Origin: Flavobacteriales bacterium
GTDB taxonomy: Bacteria; Bacteroidota; Bacteroidia; Flavobacteriales; Flavobacteriaceae
Length of the DNA stretch: 39,425 bases
Direction of reading: 5' to 3'
Assembly: GCA_026996605.1 (NCBI GenBank)
Contig: JALWLE010000103.1
Span: 1-39,425, forward strand
The notes below the pieces were generated by a model, which searched no databases, was not told where the DNA came from, and saw only the letters and a list, made by a program, of their open reading frames with translations. This document shows positions 1-9,930 of the stretch, piece after piece (within the stretch, counting starts at the first letter, position 1; every line of letters begins with the position of its first letter). Made by a program: the position numbers and the translations under genes.

Positions 1-352
1 TGTTCTTATTTGCGTTACAGTGAATAGATATAAACAAATCAGCTTTATTCTTGTTAGCTATTTCTGCTCGCTCATACAGCTTAAGAAATATATCTTTATT
101 ACGGGTCAATATTGGTTTGATATCTTTATATGCATTAAGTTTTTTAGCAACTAACTTGGCTACAGCCAAAGCAATATCTTTTTCTTTTTTACGCATTTTT
201 CCGGTTCCGCGAGTTCCCGTATCATGTCCTCCATGTCCGGCATCAATCACTACTTTAAACTTTTTTTGTTGTGCAAAACTTTTTGCTAAAGGAAATTGCA
301 CGATTATTGCTACAAAAAAAAGTAACAATTTTATTTTTGATTGGTATAACAT
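1..352 (-). CDS. N-acetylmuramoyl-L-alanine amidase (Amidase_3), C-terminus cut off by window edge
   Basis: Zinc-dependent peptidoglycan amidase that cleaves the bond between N-acetylmuramic acid and the stem-peptide L-alanine in the periplasm. The reverse strand encodes a signal peptide (MLYQSKIKLLLFFVAIIV... ending near SFAQQ), then the Amidase_3 opening VVIDAGHGGHDTGTRG with the first zinc-binding His, and further on ADLFISIHCNAN with a second metal His. About 117 residues are visible; the catalytic C-terminal part lies outside the window, so the frame runs off position 1. An in-frame ATG at 376 would add eight residues; 352 was preferred because it gives a more typical signal-peptide n-region, but this is a weak choice. 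It is divergent from lptD across a short intergenic region. Family call is secure; paralogue identity (AmiA/B/C) is not. Confidence 0.88.
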   Translation of the reverse strand, partial: MLYQSKIKLLLFFVAIIVQFPLAKSFAQQKKFKVVIDAGHGGHDTGTRGTGKMRKKEKDIALAVAKLVAKKLNAYKDIKPILTRNKDIFLKLYERAEIANKNKADLFISIHCNANKN

Positions 353-393
353 AGTTTTTGATGCTTTATTAATCATATCTAAATCAAAAGATT

Positions 394-401
394 TATTTTT
401 G
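394..401 (+). promoter_or_regulatory. Bacteroidota -7 promoter element for lptD
   Basis: TATTTTTG is an exact match to the TAnnTTTG -7 consensus of Bacteroidota primary sigma factors. It lies 23 bases before the lptD start codon. No convincing -33 TTTG is seen at the right spacing. On the other strand, TTAATTTG (409-416) is a 7/8 match that could serve the divergent amidase gene. Confidence 0.5.
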
Positions 402-424
402 CCCTTAGCAAATTAACATTAAAT

Positions 425-3022
425 ATGACAGTTTACAAAAATAACATAAGCAAATTGTTTACCAAAACATATTTTTGGTTATTTTTTGTACTGTTTTTTT
501 TCTTTTCAAACGACATTTTAGCTCAATTGGACAACAATTTAAGAAAAATATCTCATATAAAAAAAAATATTCAAGATTCAACAGTTATAAAATCTAAAGA
601 TACAATTATAAAACATCAAGATAGTTTAACCACACGAAAAGACACATTGGTTAAAAGCACTTTAGTCGATGAACTTTATCATTATGCCGAAGATTATACC
701 GAAATCAATCAACGAAAAAAATTTATTAAACTCTATAACAAAGCACATGTTAAATATCAAGATATCGATTTAACAGCAGGCGTAATTTACGTTGATTATG
801 ACAAAAAGGAGGTTTATGCGGGGCGTGTTCCGGATTCATTAGGACAGTTATCGCAACGACCTATTTTTAAACAAGGAAATACGGAAACTGAAAACGATAG
901 TATTCGTTTTAACTTTAAAACCAAGAAAGCTTTGGTATGGAACACATATACAAAAGAAGGTGAATTTAGCATGCACAGCGCTGTTACCAAAAAATATAAT
1001 GATAGTGTTATTTTTGTTAAAAATATTAAATTTACCACTTCAACTGATAAAGAACACCCCGAATATTATTTTTTGGCAAAGAAAGCCAAAATAGTTCCCG
1101 GCAAAAAAATCGTTATCGGTACAACCCAAATGTGGATAGAAGATGTTGCTACACCTTTGATAATACCATTCGGTTTTTTTCCACTTACCGAAACTCGAAC
1201 ATCGGGTTTTTTAATGCCCACCTTTGCAGAAACTCACAAAGGTTACGCTTTAACCGGTGGCGGATTTTATTGGGCTATCAGTCCATATATGGATTTGATA
1301 ACTACCGGAGACATATATACTAATGGTTCTTATGGTTTACAATTATCTTCTCGTTATGTTAAACGCTATAAGTTTTCAGGTGATTATAGTTTTAAATACA
1401 TAAATACTATTCAATCGGAGCTACCTAAATATGAAAAAACCACCGAATGGCGTATCCATTGGACCCACAGTAATGATACTAAAAGCAGTCCACTAAGTAG
1501 TTTTACGGCAAACGTCGATTTGGGTAGTAGTAAATATTACCGTGACTCATATAGTTATACCGATATACTTAATACGAATAACCGTTTGAGTAATGAATTT
1601 GGCTCATCTATTATTTATCAGCAAAATTTTGCTGAGTTACCTATGCACTTTTCCGTTAATCTGAGCCATAAACAAAATGTCAATACCGGTAAAATAAATA
1701 TGACTTTACCACAATTTAATTTGAATATCAGTCGCATTTATCCTTTTGCAAAAAACGGAATGAAAAACAATGCTTTTCAACGTATTAACTTCACCTACCA
1801 ACTTGATGCCCAACAAAAAATTAATACCGTGGACAGCTTATTTTTTAAAAAACAAATGTGGCAAAATGCTGAACTCGGTGCCATGCACTCCATACCGATT
1901 AGTACCAACTTAAAATTATTCAAATACTTAAACTTACAACCAAAACTTACCTATAAAGAAGTTTGGGTTATGCAAAGCGTTAAAAAACAATGGGATTTAT
2001 CAAGAAATAATCCACGTACTATCCGTCAAAACGGGTGGACATCTTTTCGTGATATTAATGCTTCCACAAGCTTATCAACCAGTATTTACGGTACATATCT
2101 TTTTGGAAAAGAGCACTTACTGCAAGGTATTCGACATACAATTAACATCGGCATTAATGCAGCATATCATCCGGTAAATCCCAAGTATATTAAACAATTT
2201 TACAATTGGACAATTAATGAATATGTGGACTACACTATTTTTGACAACGGAATGTATGGCACACCAAACATAAATGAATCTAAAACATTGACTATGAGTC
2301 TATCTAACGATTTTGAAGCCAAAATAAAAACCAAAGATGGCAAATCAAAAAAAATCAGGTTTTTAACGGCATCAACCGGCTACAATTTTTTAGCGGATTC
2401 GCTCAAACTAGCCAAGGTTAGTTTACGATCTACCGCAACAATCGTACAAGGATTTACTATAAACATGGGAGCTTTGTATGATTTTTATGCTTTAGATGAA
2501 AAGGGGAGTAATATAGATCAATTTGCTTGGAAAAAACAACAAGGTATTGGACGTATTCAAAATTTTAATTTAACTACAGGATACAATTTCAGCAATAAAA
2601 CTTTTGCAAAAAAGATTGATAAGTCTAATGATAAAGCCCAAAAAAGTCTAGATGCTGAATTATTTTATAACAATATAATATGGTCCATGAATATCAATTA
2701 TACATTTAATTATAAAAATAAAAAGTATCATCCAAATAATCTTTGGTTTAATGAAATTAGTGTACATTCAATCAACTTTTCAGGAAAAATAAACTTCTCA
2801 CCTTCTTGGAATATCAGTTATCGTTCAGGCTACGATTTGGTCAAAAAAGATTTTTCATTTACACAATTCACATTTCACAGAGATTTAAAAAGTTGGCAAA
2901 TGTCTTTAACTTGGAATCCGTTAAAACCATCATATTGGTATTTTAATATAGGTATTAAATCTTCTGTTTTACAAGGTTTAAAATATGACAAAAGAAAGGA
3001 ACCTTTTCAAAAATTCTTTTAA
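425..3022 (+). CDS. lptD: Putative LPS-assembly outer-membrane protein LptD (OstA/Imp family)
   Basis: Outer-membrane beta-barrel that inserts lipopolysaccharide into the outer leaflet together with an LptE-type lipoprotein. The 865-residue product has an N-terminal hydrophobic export signal (about residues 15-35, ending DILAQ), a charged linker, an OstA/LptA-like beta-jellyroll (about 100-240, including YYFLAKKAKIVPGKKIVIGT) and then a long region of alternating aromatic beta-strands typical of the LptD barrel (from LIIPFGFFPLTETRTSGFLM to the end). The length is in the usual range for Bacteroidota LptD. Position next to a divergent cell-wall amidase gene is, from memory, a common arrangement in Flavobacteriia. 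It has its own -7 element at 394. Bacteroidota LptD is diverged from the enterobacterial protein, so the role is by family rather than by tested function. Confidence 0.85.
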   Translation: MTVYKNNISKLFTKTYFWLFFVLFFFFSNDILAQLDNNLRKISHIKKNIQDSTVIKSKDTIIKHQDSLTTRKDTLVKSTLVDELYHYAEDYTEINQRKKFIKLYNKAHVKYQDIDLTAGVIYVDYDKKEVYAGRVPDSLGQLSQRPIFKQGNTETENDSIRFNFKTKKALVWNTYTKEGEFSMHSAVTKKYNDSVIFVKNIKFTTSTDKEHPEYYFLAKKAKIVPGKKIVIGTTQMWIEDVATPLIIPFGFFPLTETRTSGFLMPTFAETHKGYALTGGGFYWAISPYMDLITTGDIYTNGSYGLQLSSRYVKRYKFSGDYSFKYINTIQSELPKYEKTTEWRIHWTHSNDTKSSPLSSFTANVDLGSSKYYRDSYSYTDILNTNNRLSNEFGSSIIYQQNFAELPMHFSVNLSHKQNVNTGKINMTLPQFNLNISRIYPFAKNGMKNNAFQRINFTYQLDAQQKINTVDSLFFKKQMWQNAELGAMHSIPISTNLKLFKYLNLQPKLTYKEVWVMQSVKKQWDLSRNNPRTIRQNGWTSFRDINASTSLSTSIYGTYLFGKEHLLQGIRHTINIGINAAYHPVNPKYIKQFYNWTINEYVDYTIFDNGMYGTPNINESKTLTMSLSNDFEAKIKTKDGKSKKIRFLTASTGYNFLADSLKLAKVSLRSTATIVQGFTINMGALYDFYALDEKGSNIDQFAWKKQQGIGRIQNFNLTTGYNFSNKTFAKKIDKSNDKAQKSLDAELFYNNIIWSMNINYTFNYKNKKYHPNNLWFNEISVHSINFSGKINFSPSWNISYRSGYDLVKKDFSFTQFTFHRDLKSWQMSLTWNPLKPSYWYFNIGIKSSVLQGLKYDKRKEPFQKFF

Positions 3023-3049
3023 TGATGCGTTTTTTCTCTATCAAATTCT

Positions 3050-3057
3050 TATATTTG
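3050..3057 (+). promoter_or_regulatory. Bacteroidota -7 promoter element for the metalloprotease
   Basis: TATATTTG exactly matches TAnnTTTG. It sits 26 bases upstream of the ATG at 3084 and just after the lptD stop, so the protease is probably transcribed on its own and not only by read-through. It also argues against the longer in-frame start inside lptD. Confidence 0.5.
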
Positions 3058-3083
3058 TACCTTCATTACTTAAACATTCATTT

Positions 3084-5324
3084 ATGAGAACAAAACTTCT
3101 ATTTTTAAGCTTTATATTGAGCTTTTCACTATTTGCTCAAAATAATTATTGGAGAACCGCTTATATCAATATTGACAAAGAAGTCATTCCTGCTAATCGG
3201 ATACCGCAACAATATCGAACTTTTGAAGTAGATATTCCGGCTATTCAAAACATGTTATACTCCGCACCTTTAATGACTGAGAATGTTACTTCCAATATTG
3301 ATTATGCTATTCCGGATGAAAACGGCAATTTGGTAAATTTTAAGATTTATCAATCAACCACTTTGCCTGAATCTTTGAAGTCCGACAATCAAATTTATAC
3401 TTACCGCGGCTATAGTACCACCGGTGATATTGCTTCCATTGTCATTAGTCCTTTAGGCTTACGTATTGGTATTTTGCGTCCCGGAAAACCGGGTTTAGTT
3501 ATTGAACCTGCTACCCGGGATTTACAACACAATATCGTATATACCAAAGATCAAGTATCTCCCAAAGAATTTCAATGTTTTACCGATAGTGAACCGGTTG
3601 CAGATGATATAAATTTGGATGCTGCCAGAATTGATGATGAACTTTTAAGAACTTATCGTTTTGCTGTCGGAACAACCGGTGAATATTCTCAATTTCATGT
3701 AAATAGAGCAATTAACTTAGGTATCATCCCTTCCAATGCAACTGATGCAGAAAAAAAGACTGTTGTTTTAGCAGCAGTAACCGAAACTATTGACAGAGTA
3801 AATTCTGTTTATGAAAGAGATTTAGGGGTCACTTTAGAATTGGTTCCAAATGAAACAAATGCTATCTTTTTAGATCCTAATACCGATCCTTATGACAACT
3901 CGGATATTATCTCTATGTTAGATGACAATACCAACGTATTGAATACACAAATCGGCTCGTCAAATTATGATGGTGGTCATTTATTCTCAACCTATGCCGG
4001 AGGTGGTATTTCCGGTTTAGGTATTATTTGCGGTCCTTTTAAAGGACGCTCTGTAACCGGTTCAACCAGTCCTAGAACCGATACCTATGATATAGATTTT
4101 GTTGCTCACGAAATAGGACATGCTTTCGGTTGTAATCACACCTTTGGAAATTCTTGTAATAATAATAGAAATCTTAGTACAGCGGTTGAACCCGGAAGTG
4201 GAAGTTCTATTATGGCATATGCCGGTGTTTGTTCGCCCAATGTTCAACTGCATAGTGATGACTATTTTCATGTAATTAGTATCGCAGAAGCAGGCAACTT
4301 TATTTCATCACAGGCAACTTGTTCGACAAACACTAATATTGGTAATCATACACCTAGCATCAACATGGTTAGTTATGCTAATGCATACATTCCCAAATCA
4401 ACCCCTTTTATGTTAACCGCGACTGCAACCGACCAAGATGTCAATGATGCTTTAACCTATTGTTGGGAACAGATAGATGCTGTATCTAACAGCAGTTCTA
4501 CCTATTGGGTTCCTAATCCAACTAACACATCTGGTCCGGCATTTAGAACTAATAATCCCACTACCAACAATAACAGATATTTTCCTAAAATGGCTAATAT
4601 TCTTAATAGCAGTTATGGTAATACTTGGGAAAAACTACCTTCAGTAAGTAGAACTTTAACTTTTGCCATTACTGTTAGAGACAATCACCCGGGTGGTGGA
4701 CAATCACCTTTTGATTACCTACAATTAAATGTTGATGCCAATACCGGACCTTTTAGAGTAACCAATATGAACAGTGCGGAAACCTTACAGGCAGGTGCGC
4801 CTAAAACTATAACTTGGGATGTTGCCGGAACAGATGGTGGACTAGTAAATTGTACTACTGTCGATATCCTTCTTTCTGTTGATAATGGTGCCACCTTTCC
4901 GGTAACTGTCGCCAGTAACATTCCTAACAACGGTTCGGCAACATTTAATGTGCCGCATTATCAAGATACTAACTTGGGACGTTTTATGGTCAAAGCCCAT
5001 AACAATTATTTCTTTGATATGGCAAAAGGTCGATTTACCATTCAAGGTTCCGGTGGAGTTGTTCAAAACAATTTAAACAACTTAAATATTTATCCTAATC
5101 CGGCAAATCAAACAGTTCATATCAGTTTTGATGTAACCAATAAAACTGAAAATATTAAGATAAGAATGTATGATTTAAGCGGCAGAGAAATCTATAATAA
5201 AACTTTTGAACCTACTGAGCAATTTAATCAAACAATTAATGTTGACGGATATACCCGCGGTATTTATTTTGTAAAAATTGATAATGGTAATCAAAACGCT
5301 GCTCAAAAATTGATCTTGGAATAA
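3084..5324 (+). CDS. Secreted reprolysin-like zinc metalloprotease with T9SS type A sorting domain
   Basis: Probable T9SS-exported zinc endopeptidase of 746 residues. It begins with a signal peptide (MRTKLLFLSFILSFSLFAQ), followed by a propeptide-like region and a catalytic domain with HEIGHAFGCNH at about residues 342-352, matching HExxHxxGxxH, and a Met-turn (SIMAYAGVC) some 30 residues later. After beta-rich modules comes a C-terminal type A sorting domain of about 75 residues (NLNIYPNPANQTV ... RGIYFVKIDNG ... KLILE). The frame is open upstream to 2985 inside lptD, but the ATG at 3084 gives a clean signal peptide and follows a promoter match. A hairpin terminator lies 26 bases after the stop. 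Cargo status is inferred from the sorting domain and from the T9SS genes elsewhere in the window; its substrate is unknown. Confidence 0.92.
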   Translation: MRTKLLFLSFILSFSLFAQNNYWRTAYINIDKEVIPANRIPQQYRTFEVDIPAIQNMLYSAPLMTENVTSNIDYAIPDENGNLVNFKIYQSTTLPESLKSDNQIYTYRGYSTTGDIASIVISPLGLRIGILRPGKPGLVIEPATRDLQHNIVYTKDQVSPKEFQCFTDSEPVADDINLDAARIDDELLRTYRFAVGTTGEYSQFHVNRAINLGIIPSNATDAEKKTVVLAAVTETIDRVNSVYERDLGVTLELVPNETNAIFLDPNTDPYDNSDIISMLDDNTNVLNTQIGSSNYDGGHLFSTYAGGGISGLGIICGPFKGRSVTGSTSPRTDTYDIDFVAHEIGHAFGCNHTFGNSCNNNRNLSTAVEPGSGSSIMAYAGVCSPNVQLHSDDYFHVISIAEAGNFISSQATCSTNTNIGNHTPSINMVSYANAYIPKSTPFMLTATATDQDVNDALTYCWEQIDAVSNSSSTYWVPNPTNTSGPAFRTNNPTTNNNRYFPKMANILNSSYGNTWEKLPSVSRTLTFAITVRDNHPGGGQSPFDYLQLNVDANTGPFRVTNMNSAETLQAGAPKTITWDVAGTDGGLVNCTTVDILLSVDNGATFPVTVASNIPNNGSATFNVPHYQDTNLGRFMVKAHNNYFFDMAKGRFTIQGSGGVVQNNLNNLNIYPNPANQTVHISFDVTNKTENIKIRMYDLSGREIYNKTFEPTEQFNQTINVDGYTRGIYFVKIDNGNQNAAQKLILE

Positions 5325-5350
5325 AATATTCTAATCATATATAAAAAATG

Positions 5351-5383
5351 AAAAAGAGATATCTGTGGATGTCTCTTTTTTTG
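5351..5383 (+). terminator. Rho-independent terminator after the metalloprotease gene
   Basis: Hairpin with arms AAAAAGAGATATC and GATGTCTCTTTTT around a TGTG loop, followed by more T residues. The A-rich left arm means it could also act on the opposite strand, but no minus-strand gene ends here. Confidence 0.75.
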
Positions 5384-5484
5384 TATCTTAAGCGCTCAAG
5401 GAAGGTCTAAAGAATAAATCATTCTATCTAACTCAAAAAAATCACATTTTTATCTTTCAACTCAAATAATAATATACTAATATC

Positions 5485-6258
5485 ATGAATGTCAAGCCGA
5501 AAAAACATCTGGGACAACATTTTTTAACCGATAAAAATATTGCCAAAAAAATCGCACAATCCCTTAAATTGGATAGCTATGATACTATTTTGGAAATAGG
5601 TCCCGGAATGGGTGTTATGACGAGATTCCTTCTAAAAGTATCAAACAAAGAAATATTTGTCATTGAAATTGATAGTGAATCGGTTTCTTTTCTACAAAAA
5701 CATTTTCCCGATTTAAACAATAAAATTATAGAAGCTGATTTTTTAAAAATCGACTTGCAAAAGCTTTTTCAAAAGAAACAAATAGGAATTATTGGCAATT
5801 TTCCTTACAATATTTCTACACAAATTGTCTTTAAGGTACTGGAACACAAAGATATGGTTCCGGAATTTGCCGGCATGTTTCAAAAAGAAGTATCAGAACG
5901 TATCACGGCAACACATGGAAATAAAACTTACGGTATTCTATCGGTCTTAACTCAAACTTATTATAATACAGAATATCTATTCACCGTAAATGAACAAGTA
6001 TTTAATCCGCCTCCAAAAGTAAAATCAGGGGTTATCAGACTCACACGAAAAGAAAAAATTCCGGACATTGAGTACGAGTATTTCAAAAAATTGGTCAAAA
6101 CGGCATTTAACCAGCGCCGTAAAACTTTACGTAACAGTTTAAAATCTTATAATTTGAGTGATAATTTAAAACAAGCTCGTATCTTTGCAAAAAGACCGGA
6201 GCAACTATCGCCTGCAGAATTTGTCAAATTGGCTCAAATGATTAAAAATGACATATAA
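5485..6258 (+). CDS. rsmA: 16S rRNA (adenine1518-N6/adenine1519-N6)-dimethyltransferase
   Basis: S-adenosylmethionine-dependent methylase (KsgA/RsmA) that dimethylates two adjacent adenines in the 3' terminal hairpin of 16S rRNA, a late step of 30S subunit assembly. The 257-residue protein starts with the family hallmark [11 protein letters not shown], has the SAM-binding motif [12 protein letters not shown] (about residues 36-47), an acidic residue after VIEID, and the catalytic GNFPYNIST motif (NxPY type). The C-terminal part carries the [12 protein letters not shown] helix typical of RsmA. A 7/8 match to the -7 element (TATCTTTC, 5451-5458) precedes the start. Its last 11 bases overlap mgtE, so the two are translationally coupled or at least co-transcribed. 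Confidence 0.97.
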   Translation: MNVKPKKHLGQHFLTDKNIAKKIAQSLKLDSYDTILEIGPGMGVMTRFLLKVSNKEIFVIEIDSESVSFLQKHFPDLNNKIIEADFLKIDLQKLFQKKQIGIIGNFPYNISTQIVFKVLEHKDMVPEFAGMFQKEVSERITATHGNKTYGILSVLTQTYYNTEYLFTVNEQVFNPPPKVKSGVIRLTRKEKIPDIEYEYFKKLVKTAFNQRRKTLRNSLKSYNLSDNLKQARIFAKRPEQLSPAEFVKLAQMIKNDI

Positions 6259-7615
6259 AGAATACCGACATATAACCGAAAATCTTCAAAAATATATTGC
6301 ACAAAAAAATAATGCTCGTATAGTGCAATTGTTAGATGGTTTACATGCTGCCGACTTAGCGGAGATACTTGATGAGCTTGATTTTGAACAGGCTCTTTAT
6401 GTCATCCGACTACTCGATAGTGATATTACAGCTGACATTATCGCCGAACTGGATGATGACCTTAAAGAAAAAATACTTGAAAGCCTTTCAGCCAAAGAAA
6501 TTGCCGAAGAAGTTGAAGAATTAGAAACTGATGATGCTGCTGACATTATTGCCGAACTACCCGAAGATAAAAAGGTAGAAGTAATCTCACATATAGACGA
6601 TAAAGAACATGCCAAAGATATAGTCGAATTGCTACGGTATGATGAAGACACTGCCGGAGGCTTAATGGGGAAAGAATTTATAAAAGTCAATGAAAATTGG
6701 AATGTCCTGCGAGCCGTTGCTGACATGCGCAAACAAGCCGAAGAAATGGAAAAAGTTCATACCATTTATGTCGTGGACGACGAAGACCATTTAAAAGGGC
6801 GTTTATCATTAAAAAAACTCTTAACTACTTCGACCAAAACACCAATTAAAGATGTTTATAACAACAATATTCATTTTGTTAACGTAAATGATTCAGCAGA
6901 CGAGGTGGCTCGTATCATGCAAAAATATGACTTATTTGTCATACCGGTTGTCGATGAAATAGGCAGATTGGTCGGACAAATTACCATTGATGACGTTGTC
7001 GATTATATCAAAGAAGAAGCCGAAAAGGACTATCAAATGGCTGCCGGTATTTCTGAAGATGTTGAAGCAGATGATTCCGTTTTTCAACTTATGAAAGCTC
7101 GCTTACCATGGTTAATAGTCGCACTTATCGGAGGTTTTGCCAGTGTTATTGTCTTGAGTGGTTTCGGTAATGCCATGAACCAATACGGCACTTTATTCTT
7201 CTTTACACCGCTTATTGCCGCAACCGCCGGTAATGTCGGTGTGCAATCTTCTGCCATAGTCGTACAAGGATTGGCAAACGGCACACTAACCGGTTCCGTA
7301 TGGAAACGACTGATTAAAGAAGTATCATTAAGCTTGATGAACGGTATTATATTAGCTATAATTTTATTGTTAATTGGTAAGTTTTTATTAGGACATATCT
7401 TAACGGGATTTGATTTGAAAATGGCAATAACCGTTGCTATTTCTTTAGTTTCCGTTATCATTATGGCATCATTAATCGGGACGTTTATTCCGTTATTTCT
7501 TCACAAACGCGGCATTGACCCGGCTGTAGCCACCGGTCCGTTTATAACCACCAGTAACGATATTTTCGGTATCTATATCTTTTTTACTATTGCTAAATTG
7601 ATTTTAGGTTTTTAA
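6248..7615 (+). CDS. mgtE: Magnesium transporter MgtE
   Basis: Mg2+ channel/transporter of the inner membrane. The 455-residue protein shows the full MgtE layout: an acidic N-terminal superhelical domain of repeated helices ([37 protein letters not shown]), a tandem CBS domain (about residues 135-260, ending in [12 protein letters not shown]), a connecting helix, and a C-terminal membrane domain of about five segments starting near [13 protein letters not shown], with the pore-region segment [20 protein letters not shown]. In the family, Mg2+ binding to the N and CBS domains closes the pore. The start overlaps rsmA by 11 bases. The stop overlaps the stop of the convergent antiporter gene by 4 bases, leaving no room for an intergenic terminator. 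Confidence 0.97.
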   Translation: MTYKEYRHITENLQKYIAQKNNARIVQLLDGLHAADLAEILDELDFEQALYVIRLLDSDITADIIAELDDDLKEKILESLSAKEIAEEVEELETDDAADIIAELPEDKKVEVISHIDDKEHAKDIVELLRYDEDTAGGLMGKEFIKVNENWNVLRAVADMRKQAEEMEKVHTIYVVDDEDHLKGRLSLKKLLTTSTKTPIKDVYNNNIHFVNVNDSADEVARIMQKYDLFVIPVVDEIGRLVGQITIDDVVDYIKEEAEKDYQMAAGISEDVEADDSVFQLMKARLPWLIVALIGGFASVIVLSGFGNAMNQYGTLFFFTPLIAATAGNVGVQSSAIVVQGLANGTLTGSVWKRLIKEVSLSLMNGIILAIILLLIGKFLLGHILTGFDLKMAITVAISLVSVIIMASLIGTFIPLFLHKRGIDPAVATGPFITTSNDIFGIYIFFTIAKLILGF

Positions 7616-9528
7616 GAAAACTCAAACCGCAATCGTACTTGCTCCAAACTATCTTTGGAACCGACAAAAGTCAGAATATCTCCGAGACGCAACTGGGTAT
7701 AACCATGAGTGATAACCGTATTGCCTCGACGTTTGAGTGATAAGATAATGACATCTTGCGGCAAGTGCAAATCACGGATACGCAAACCAACTAAGTCAGA
7801 ATTTCGAACTTCAATATCAATCGTATCTTGGTCTTTATCAAAACCGAGCAAGATATTGGTGGCTTCAGGTGCTCTAACCATATGATCCAAAAGGTTAACC
7901 ATAGCCGCTGTCGGTTCAATGACTTTAACTCCAATTTCTTTAAATTTTTGAGCAAACGATCCGCTTTCCAAACGGGTAATCATATTAGGTGATCCAATAG
8001 TTTCATAGAGCCATTCGGCTATTTCAAAATTTTTCTCATCATCCGGATACAATAAAATAACACTATCGGGGTTACCTAAATTTAATTTTTCAATATTATT
8101 TTTATTGTAAGTGTCAACATGTAAAATATCAATATCTTTAACATTATGTTCTTTTTGTGTTGTAACTATTTTTACATTCCAAGCCTTTTGTTTCAGCAAA
8201 CGAGCTAATGCTAAGGAAATACTGTCTAAACTAAAAATAATCGCTTTATTTTTTGTATCTGTTTTAATAAAATCTTGTTTTTGGTGTGCCTCCCCAACGT
8301 ATTTAATTGCCCATTTAAACAAAGGCGGTCCAATGATTTGATTCAAAACAATAATAGCAATGATAATCGTCTCAAATTCATGTCCCCATTCCGGAAAAGT
8401 ATTTGATATCATAGTAGTTAAACCTATTGCAACGCCGGCTTGTGTTACATAAGGCATCCAAGCAATTTTGGTATATTTTTTATCATCTTTGGCAGCCATA
8501 ACACCAATAATACCGCCGATGACTAAAGTTATAATTCTAATAATGAATAATATAAGGGCAATTTCAACAACTTCTATTAAAGTTTGTAAGGAAAGAGAGT
8601 CTCCTGTCAACGTAAAAAAGATAATGTAAATATAAGGACTAATATGTTCTAAAATAACCTCAAACTCATGATTATAAGTAGTATAATTAGTAACATAAAA
8701 GCTGGCTACAATAGCAATAAGTAATGGCTCTAATTCGAAATGAAAACCTGATAAATTAGCTTGATAACTAACCCAATGGTTTAATATATATATACTATAA
8801 CCTATTAAGATTACAATAAATGCTTTATATTTAAATGGTAAATTAGTTGCTAACAAATATTCTAAAATTTTACCAAAAACAAAACCAAAAACAAATGACA
8901 AACCAATTTGTAATAATAAAACTAAAAGGAAATTAAGGTTGAGAGGATCGCCGTTAATAACAGTTTTTGATATAGCAAAAACTACAGCAAAAAGTATGAT
9001 TACCAAAACATCTTTTACAACAGTAACCCCCATAACCGTTTTTACAAAAGGACCTTTGGCACGCAACTCGTTAATAACTGCAATAGCTGACGAAGGTGAA
9101 CGCGCTACAAAAATTGTAGCAAATAACATTGCAACAACAATGCGGACAGCGGTTGTCATTTCTTGCATAAATGGAATATAATCAGCAATAAAAAAAATAA
9201 AAATACCGCTTAAAATAAAAGTAACAAGTAACTGTCCTACAATCATCCACCTAATACTGCGCATCCGACTTCGTAACTCCTCTAAATGCAGTTCGGCACC
9301 GGCAGAAAAAGCAATGATTGCCAAAGCAATTTCATTTAAAAAATTAAGCTTTGGTATGGCATAATCCGGTATAAACCCCAAAAAAGAACTACCGGCTAAA
9401 ATACCGGTCAATATCAATCCGGTAATTAGCGGAAAATGTATTTTTTTTTGTAAAAACTTGGCTATTTGAAAGGCTGCAATTGCAACCACAAAAAAACCGG
9501 TTAAATATTTAAATAACGTAAAATCCAT
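7612..9528 (-). CDS. CPA2-family cation:proton antiporter with TrkA-N/TrkA-C domains (KefB/KefC-like)
   Basis: Monovalent cation/proton antiporter of the inner membrane, probably involved in K+ or Na+ and pH homeostasis. The 638-residue protein has an N-terminal Na+/H+ exchanger domain with about 12 hydrophobic segments (residues 5-390), then a Rossmann-like TrkA-N region (about 410-540, beginning NKAIIFSLDSISLALARLL) and a C-terminal TrkA-C domain (about 555-638, LVGLRIRDLHLPQDVIILS ... LGDILTFVGS). The TrkA-N glycine motif is degenerate (SLDSISLALA rather than GxGxxG), so nucleotide binding may be weak or lost. An exact -7 element lies 24 bases upstream. The transported ion cannot be told from sequence. 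Confidence 0.88.
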   Translation of the reverse strand: MDFTLFKYLTGFFVVAIAAFQIAKFLQKKIHFPLITGLILTGILAGSSFLGFIPDYAIPKLNFLNEIALAIIAFSAGAELHLEELRSRMRSIRWMIVGQLLVTFILSGIFIFFIADYIPFMQEMTTAVRIVVAMLFATIFVARSPSSAIAVINELRAKGPFVKTVMGVTVVKDVLVIILFAVVFAISKTVINGDPLNLNFLLVLLLQIGLSFVFGFVFGKILEYLLATNLPFKYKAFIVILIGYSIYILNHWVSYQANLSGFHFELEPLLIAIVASFYVTNYTTYNHEFEVILEHISPYIYIIFFTLTGDSLSLQTLIEVVEIALILFIIRIITLVIGGIIGVMAAKDDKKYTKIAWMPYVTQAGVAIGLTTMISNTFPEWGHEFETIIIAIIVLNQIIGPPLFKWAIKYVGEAHQKQDFIKTDTKNKAIIFSLDSISLALARLLKQKAWNVKIVTTQKEHNVKDIDILHVDTYNKNNIEKLNLGNPDSVILLYPDDEKNFEIAEWLYETIGSPNMITRLESGSFAQKFKEIGVKVIEPTAAMVNLLDHMVRAPEATNILLGFDKDQDTIDIEVRNSDLVGLRIRDLHLPQDVIILSLKRRGNTVITHGYTQLRLGDILTFVGSKDSLEQVRLRFEFS

Positions 9529-9552
9529 ATAATATTTCTAATTCGTATTTGG

Positions 9553-9560
9553 CAAAAATA
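9553..9560 (-). promoter_or_regulatory. Bacteroidota -7 promoter element for the antiporter gene
   Basis: On the minus strand TATTTTTG matches TAnnTTTG exactly, 24 bases upstream of the start codon at 9528. It separates the antiporter from the upstream pyrophosphohydrolase gene. Confidence 0.5.
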
Positions 9561-9603
9561 CACTTTTTATAATCACAAAAATGAGTTACAATAAATTTAG
9601 AAA

Positions 9604-9930
9604 TTATTTTAATTTTTGATTACGACGATGACGCACTTCATCACGCTTGGTTCTGATTTGCATTTTCTGATCCCATGCTGCTTGCAAATCTACACCGGTT
9701 TGGTTGGCAATTGCTGTTAATACAAACAATACATCGGCAAGTTCTTCGCCTAAGTCTTTCTTTTTGTCAGTTTCTTTTTCAGACTGTTCACCATAAAGCC
9801 GTGCCATAATACGAGCCACCTCCCCTACTTCTTCGGTTAAAATAGCCATATTCGTCAGTTCGTTAAAATATCGCACGCCGTATTGTTTGATCCAATCATC
9901 GACTTGTTGTTGTATGGTTTTTAAAGGCAT
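9604..9930 (-). CDS. Small MazG-type nucleotide pyrophosphohydrolase
   Basis: All-alpha NTP pyrophosphatase of 108 residues, likely a homodimeric or tetrameric house-cleaning enzyme that hydrolyses a (d)NTP to the monophosphate and pyrophosphate. The Mg2+-binding signature is complete: EEVGEVAR (about residues 31-38) and, after a charged loop, GEELADVLFV, matching EExxE...ExxD. It is single-domain, unlike the two-domain MazG at 18654-19424. Two adjacent ATG codons exist at the start (9933 and 9930); the second is used here but both are equally plausible. Physiological substrate is not predictable. Confidence 0.88.
   Translation of the reverse strand: MPLKTIQQQVDDWIKQYGVRYFNELTNMAILTEEVGEVARIMARLYGEQSEKETDKKKDLGEELADVLFVLTAIANQTGVDLQAAWDQKMQIRTKRDEVRHRRNQKLK

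Noticed and set aside
51-416. 121-residue plus-strand frame at the window start
   Set aside because: It is the complement of the amidase gene, whose reverse-strand translation shows clear Amidase_3 motifs.
2985-3083. Longer start of the metalloprotease inside the end of lptD
   Set aside because: The upstream residues do not form an export signal, while the ATG at 3084 begins a clear signal peptide after a promoter match.
6397-6732. Serine-rich 111-residue minus-strand frame inside mgtE
   Set aside because: Shadow of the acidic repeat-rich N-terminal domain of MgtE; composition reflects complement of Glu/Asp codons.
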